Below, piece after piece: positions 5,076 to 6,066 of a stretch of DNA of 6,066 bases. This DNA is from Oscillibacter sp. Its GTDB lineage: Bacteria; Bacillota; Clostridia; Oscillospirales; Oscillospiraceae. The DNA is taken from positions 1 through 6,066 of the forward strand of contig JAKSQE010000084.1 of assembly GCA_024404295.1 (NCBI GenBank), given 5' to 3'. Numbering within the stretch: the first letter of the stretch is position 1; each line of letters opens with the position of its first letter. The notes beneath the pieces were generated by a model that saw nothing but the letters and a program-made list of their open reading frames with translations, was not told where the DNA came from and ran no database searches. A program made the position numbers and the translations under genes.

Positions 5076-6066
5076 ATGGATTACAACAAGACCATCAATC
5101 TGCCGAAAACCGAATTCCCCATGCGAGCCGGCCTGCCCAAGCGTGAGCCTGAAATGCTGAAGCATTGGGAAGAACTGGACCTGTACAACGAGCTGATGAA
5201 GAAAAACGAGGGCAAGCCTCGCTTCGCTCTGCATGACGGCCCTCCGTTCTCCAACGGCAATCTGCACATGGGTCACGCCCTGAACAAGTCCCTGAAGGAT
5301 ATTATCGTGCGTTCCTATGCCATGCGTGGTTATTACACCCCCTATATCCCCGGCTGGGATAACCACGGCATGCCCATCGAGTCTGCCATCATCAAGGAGC
5401 AGAAGCTGAACCACAAGGCCATGAGCATTCCTGATTTCCGCACTGCCTGCCACCAGTATGCCGACAAGTATATTGGCATCCAGATGGACGGCTTTAAGCG
5501 CATGGGCGTGGTCGGCGATTGGGAGCACCCCTACAAGACCATGAACCCCAGCTTTGAGGCTGAGGAAGTCAAGGTCTTTGGCGAGATGTATAAGAACGGC
5601 CACATCTATAAGGGCCTGAAGCCCGTGTACTGGTGCTATCACGACGAGACCGCACTGGCTGAGGCCGAGATCGAGTATCAGGATGACGCCGTCACCACCG
5701 TGTATGTGAAGTTCCCCATGCATGCCGAGCTGGGTAAGCTGGCTCATCTGGACTTGAGCAAGCTGTTTTTCGTGATTTGGACCACCACCATCTGGACTCT
5801 GCCCGGCAACCTGGGCATCACCCTGTCTCCCGTGGACGAGTATGCCATCGTAAAGAACAACGCCAATGGCGAGATGTATATCGTGGCCGAGGCTCTGATG
5901 AATAAGGTCATGGCCGCCGGCGGCGTGGAGGATTTCGAAGTGGTGGAGACCCATCCCGGCAACTTCGTCGAGCGGATGTTGGCAAAGCATCCCTTCCTGG
6001 ACAAGACCTCTCTGCTGATGAACGCGGACTACGTTACCATGGATTCCGGTACCGGCTGCGTCCATA
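5076..6066 (+). CDS. ileS: Isoleucyl-tRNA synthetase, N-terminal part (runs off the window)
   Basis: A class I aminoacyl-tRNA synthetase that activates isoleucine with ATP and charges tRNA-Ile in the cytoplasm. 330 codons are present and the frame is open to the window end; the full protein is usually over 900 aa. Visible hallmarks are DGPPFSNGNLHMGHALNKS (54-72) with the HIGH-type motif HMGH at 64-67, GWDNHGMPIE (93-102) of the catalytic core, and KPVYWC (182-187). ALAEAEIEY (193-201) leads into the editing domain, which shows the threonine-rich TTTIWTLPGN (236-245) and GTGCVH (325-330). The KMSKS motif lies beyond the edge. AAGGAGG (5061-5067) is 8 nt before the ATG at 5076. Expression is controlled by the upstream tRNA-Ile T-box, which independently confirms the amino-acid specificity. 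Asn at 96, where bacterial enzymes more often have Cys or Thr (GWDxHG), is within family variation. Confidence 0.97.
   Translation, partial: MDYNKTINLPKTEFPMRAGLPKREPEMLKHWEELDLYNELMKKNEGKPRFALHDGPPFSNGNLHMGHALNKSLKDIIVRSYAMRGYYTPYIPGWDNHGMPIESAIIKEQKLNHKAMSIPDFRTACHQYADKYIGIQMDGFKRMGVVGDWEHPYKTMNPSFEAEEVKVFGEMYKNGHIYKGLKPVYWCYHDETALAEAEIEYQDDAVTTVYVKFPMHAELGKLAHLDLSKLFFVIWTTTIWTLPGNLGITLSPVDEYAIVKNNANGEMYIVAEALMNKVMAAGGVEDFEVVETHPGNFVERMLAKHPFLDKTSLLMNADYVTMDSGTGCVH

Noticed and set aside
4848..6065. Minus-strand open frame of about 405 codons across the T-box and ileS
   Set aside because: It lies antisense to the unmistakable ileS coding sequence and its T-box leader. Its His/Gly/Val-rich composition is typical of the reverse frame of a G/C3-rich gene.
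1..6066. CRISPR array, insertion sequence, tRNA or rRNA gene, phage or toxin-antitoxin module
   Set aside because: No regularly spaced direct repeats, transposase motifs, tRNA cloverleaf with the usual T-loop sequence, rRNA segments or typical toxin/antitoxin pair were seen.

Overview
The window looks like chromosomal DNA of a Clostridia-type Firmicute with moderate-to-high GC. The gut Oscillospirales (Faecalibacterium/Gemmiger/Subdoligranulum-like) are a reasonable guess. The basis is strong AGGAGG-type ribosome binding sites, a tRNA-Ile T-box in front of ileS, a YtrA-type GntR/ABC operon, and G/C-rich third codon positions in the housekeeping genes. The genus is inferred from style, not proven.

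Left part, minus strand: the first 55 codons of pnp (polynucleotide phosphorylase) and the complete rpsO (ribosomal protein S15) lie in the classic rpsO-pnp order. rpsO has a clear sigma-A promoter (832-860), a structured leader of about 100 nt whose hairpin carries a copy of the ribosome binding site, and a perfect 12-bp terminator-like stem (313-340). Between that stem and pnp lies a long imperfect hairpin (217-273), placed like the RNase III-processed pnp leader of enterobacteria.

Middle part, plus strand: diverging from rpsO is an ABC-transporter operon. Its promoter (918-946) runs into a 29-bp inverted repeat of GntR/YtrA type (946-974). Two tiny overlapping single-helix membrane proteins follow (33 and about 26 aa). 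Then come a YtrA-family repressor with a TTG start, an ABC ATPase overlapping it by 8 nt, and a 664-aa permease overlapping the ATPase by 26 nt. The permease has a large soluble C-terminal domain. A GC-rich stem-loop without a U-tract separates the permease from an unrecognised 56-aa protein with a good ribosome binding site, and an intrinsic terminator (4689-4710) closes the unit. The simplest reading is an autorepressed, inducible exporter or stress-sensing transporter whose ligand is unknown.

Right part, plus strand: five bases after that terminator starts the ileS promoter, followed by a complete tRNA-Ile-responsive T-box leader (AUC specifier, T-box, competing terminator) and the first 330 codons of isoleucyl-tRNA synthetase, cut by the window end.

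Nothing here proves a wholly new system. The least explained elements are the two microproteins, the 56-aa protein, the permease C-terminal domain, and the leader RNAs of rpsO and pnp.
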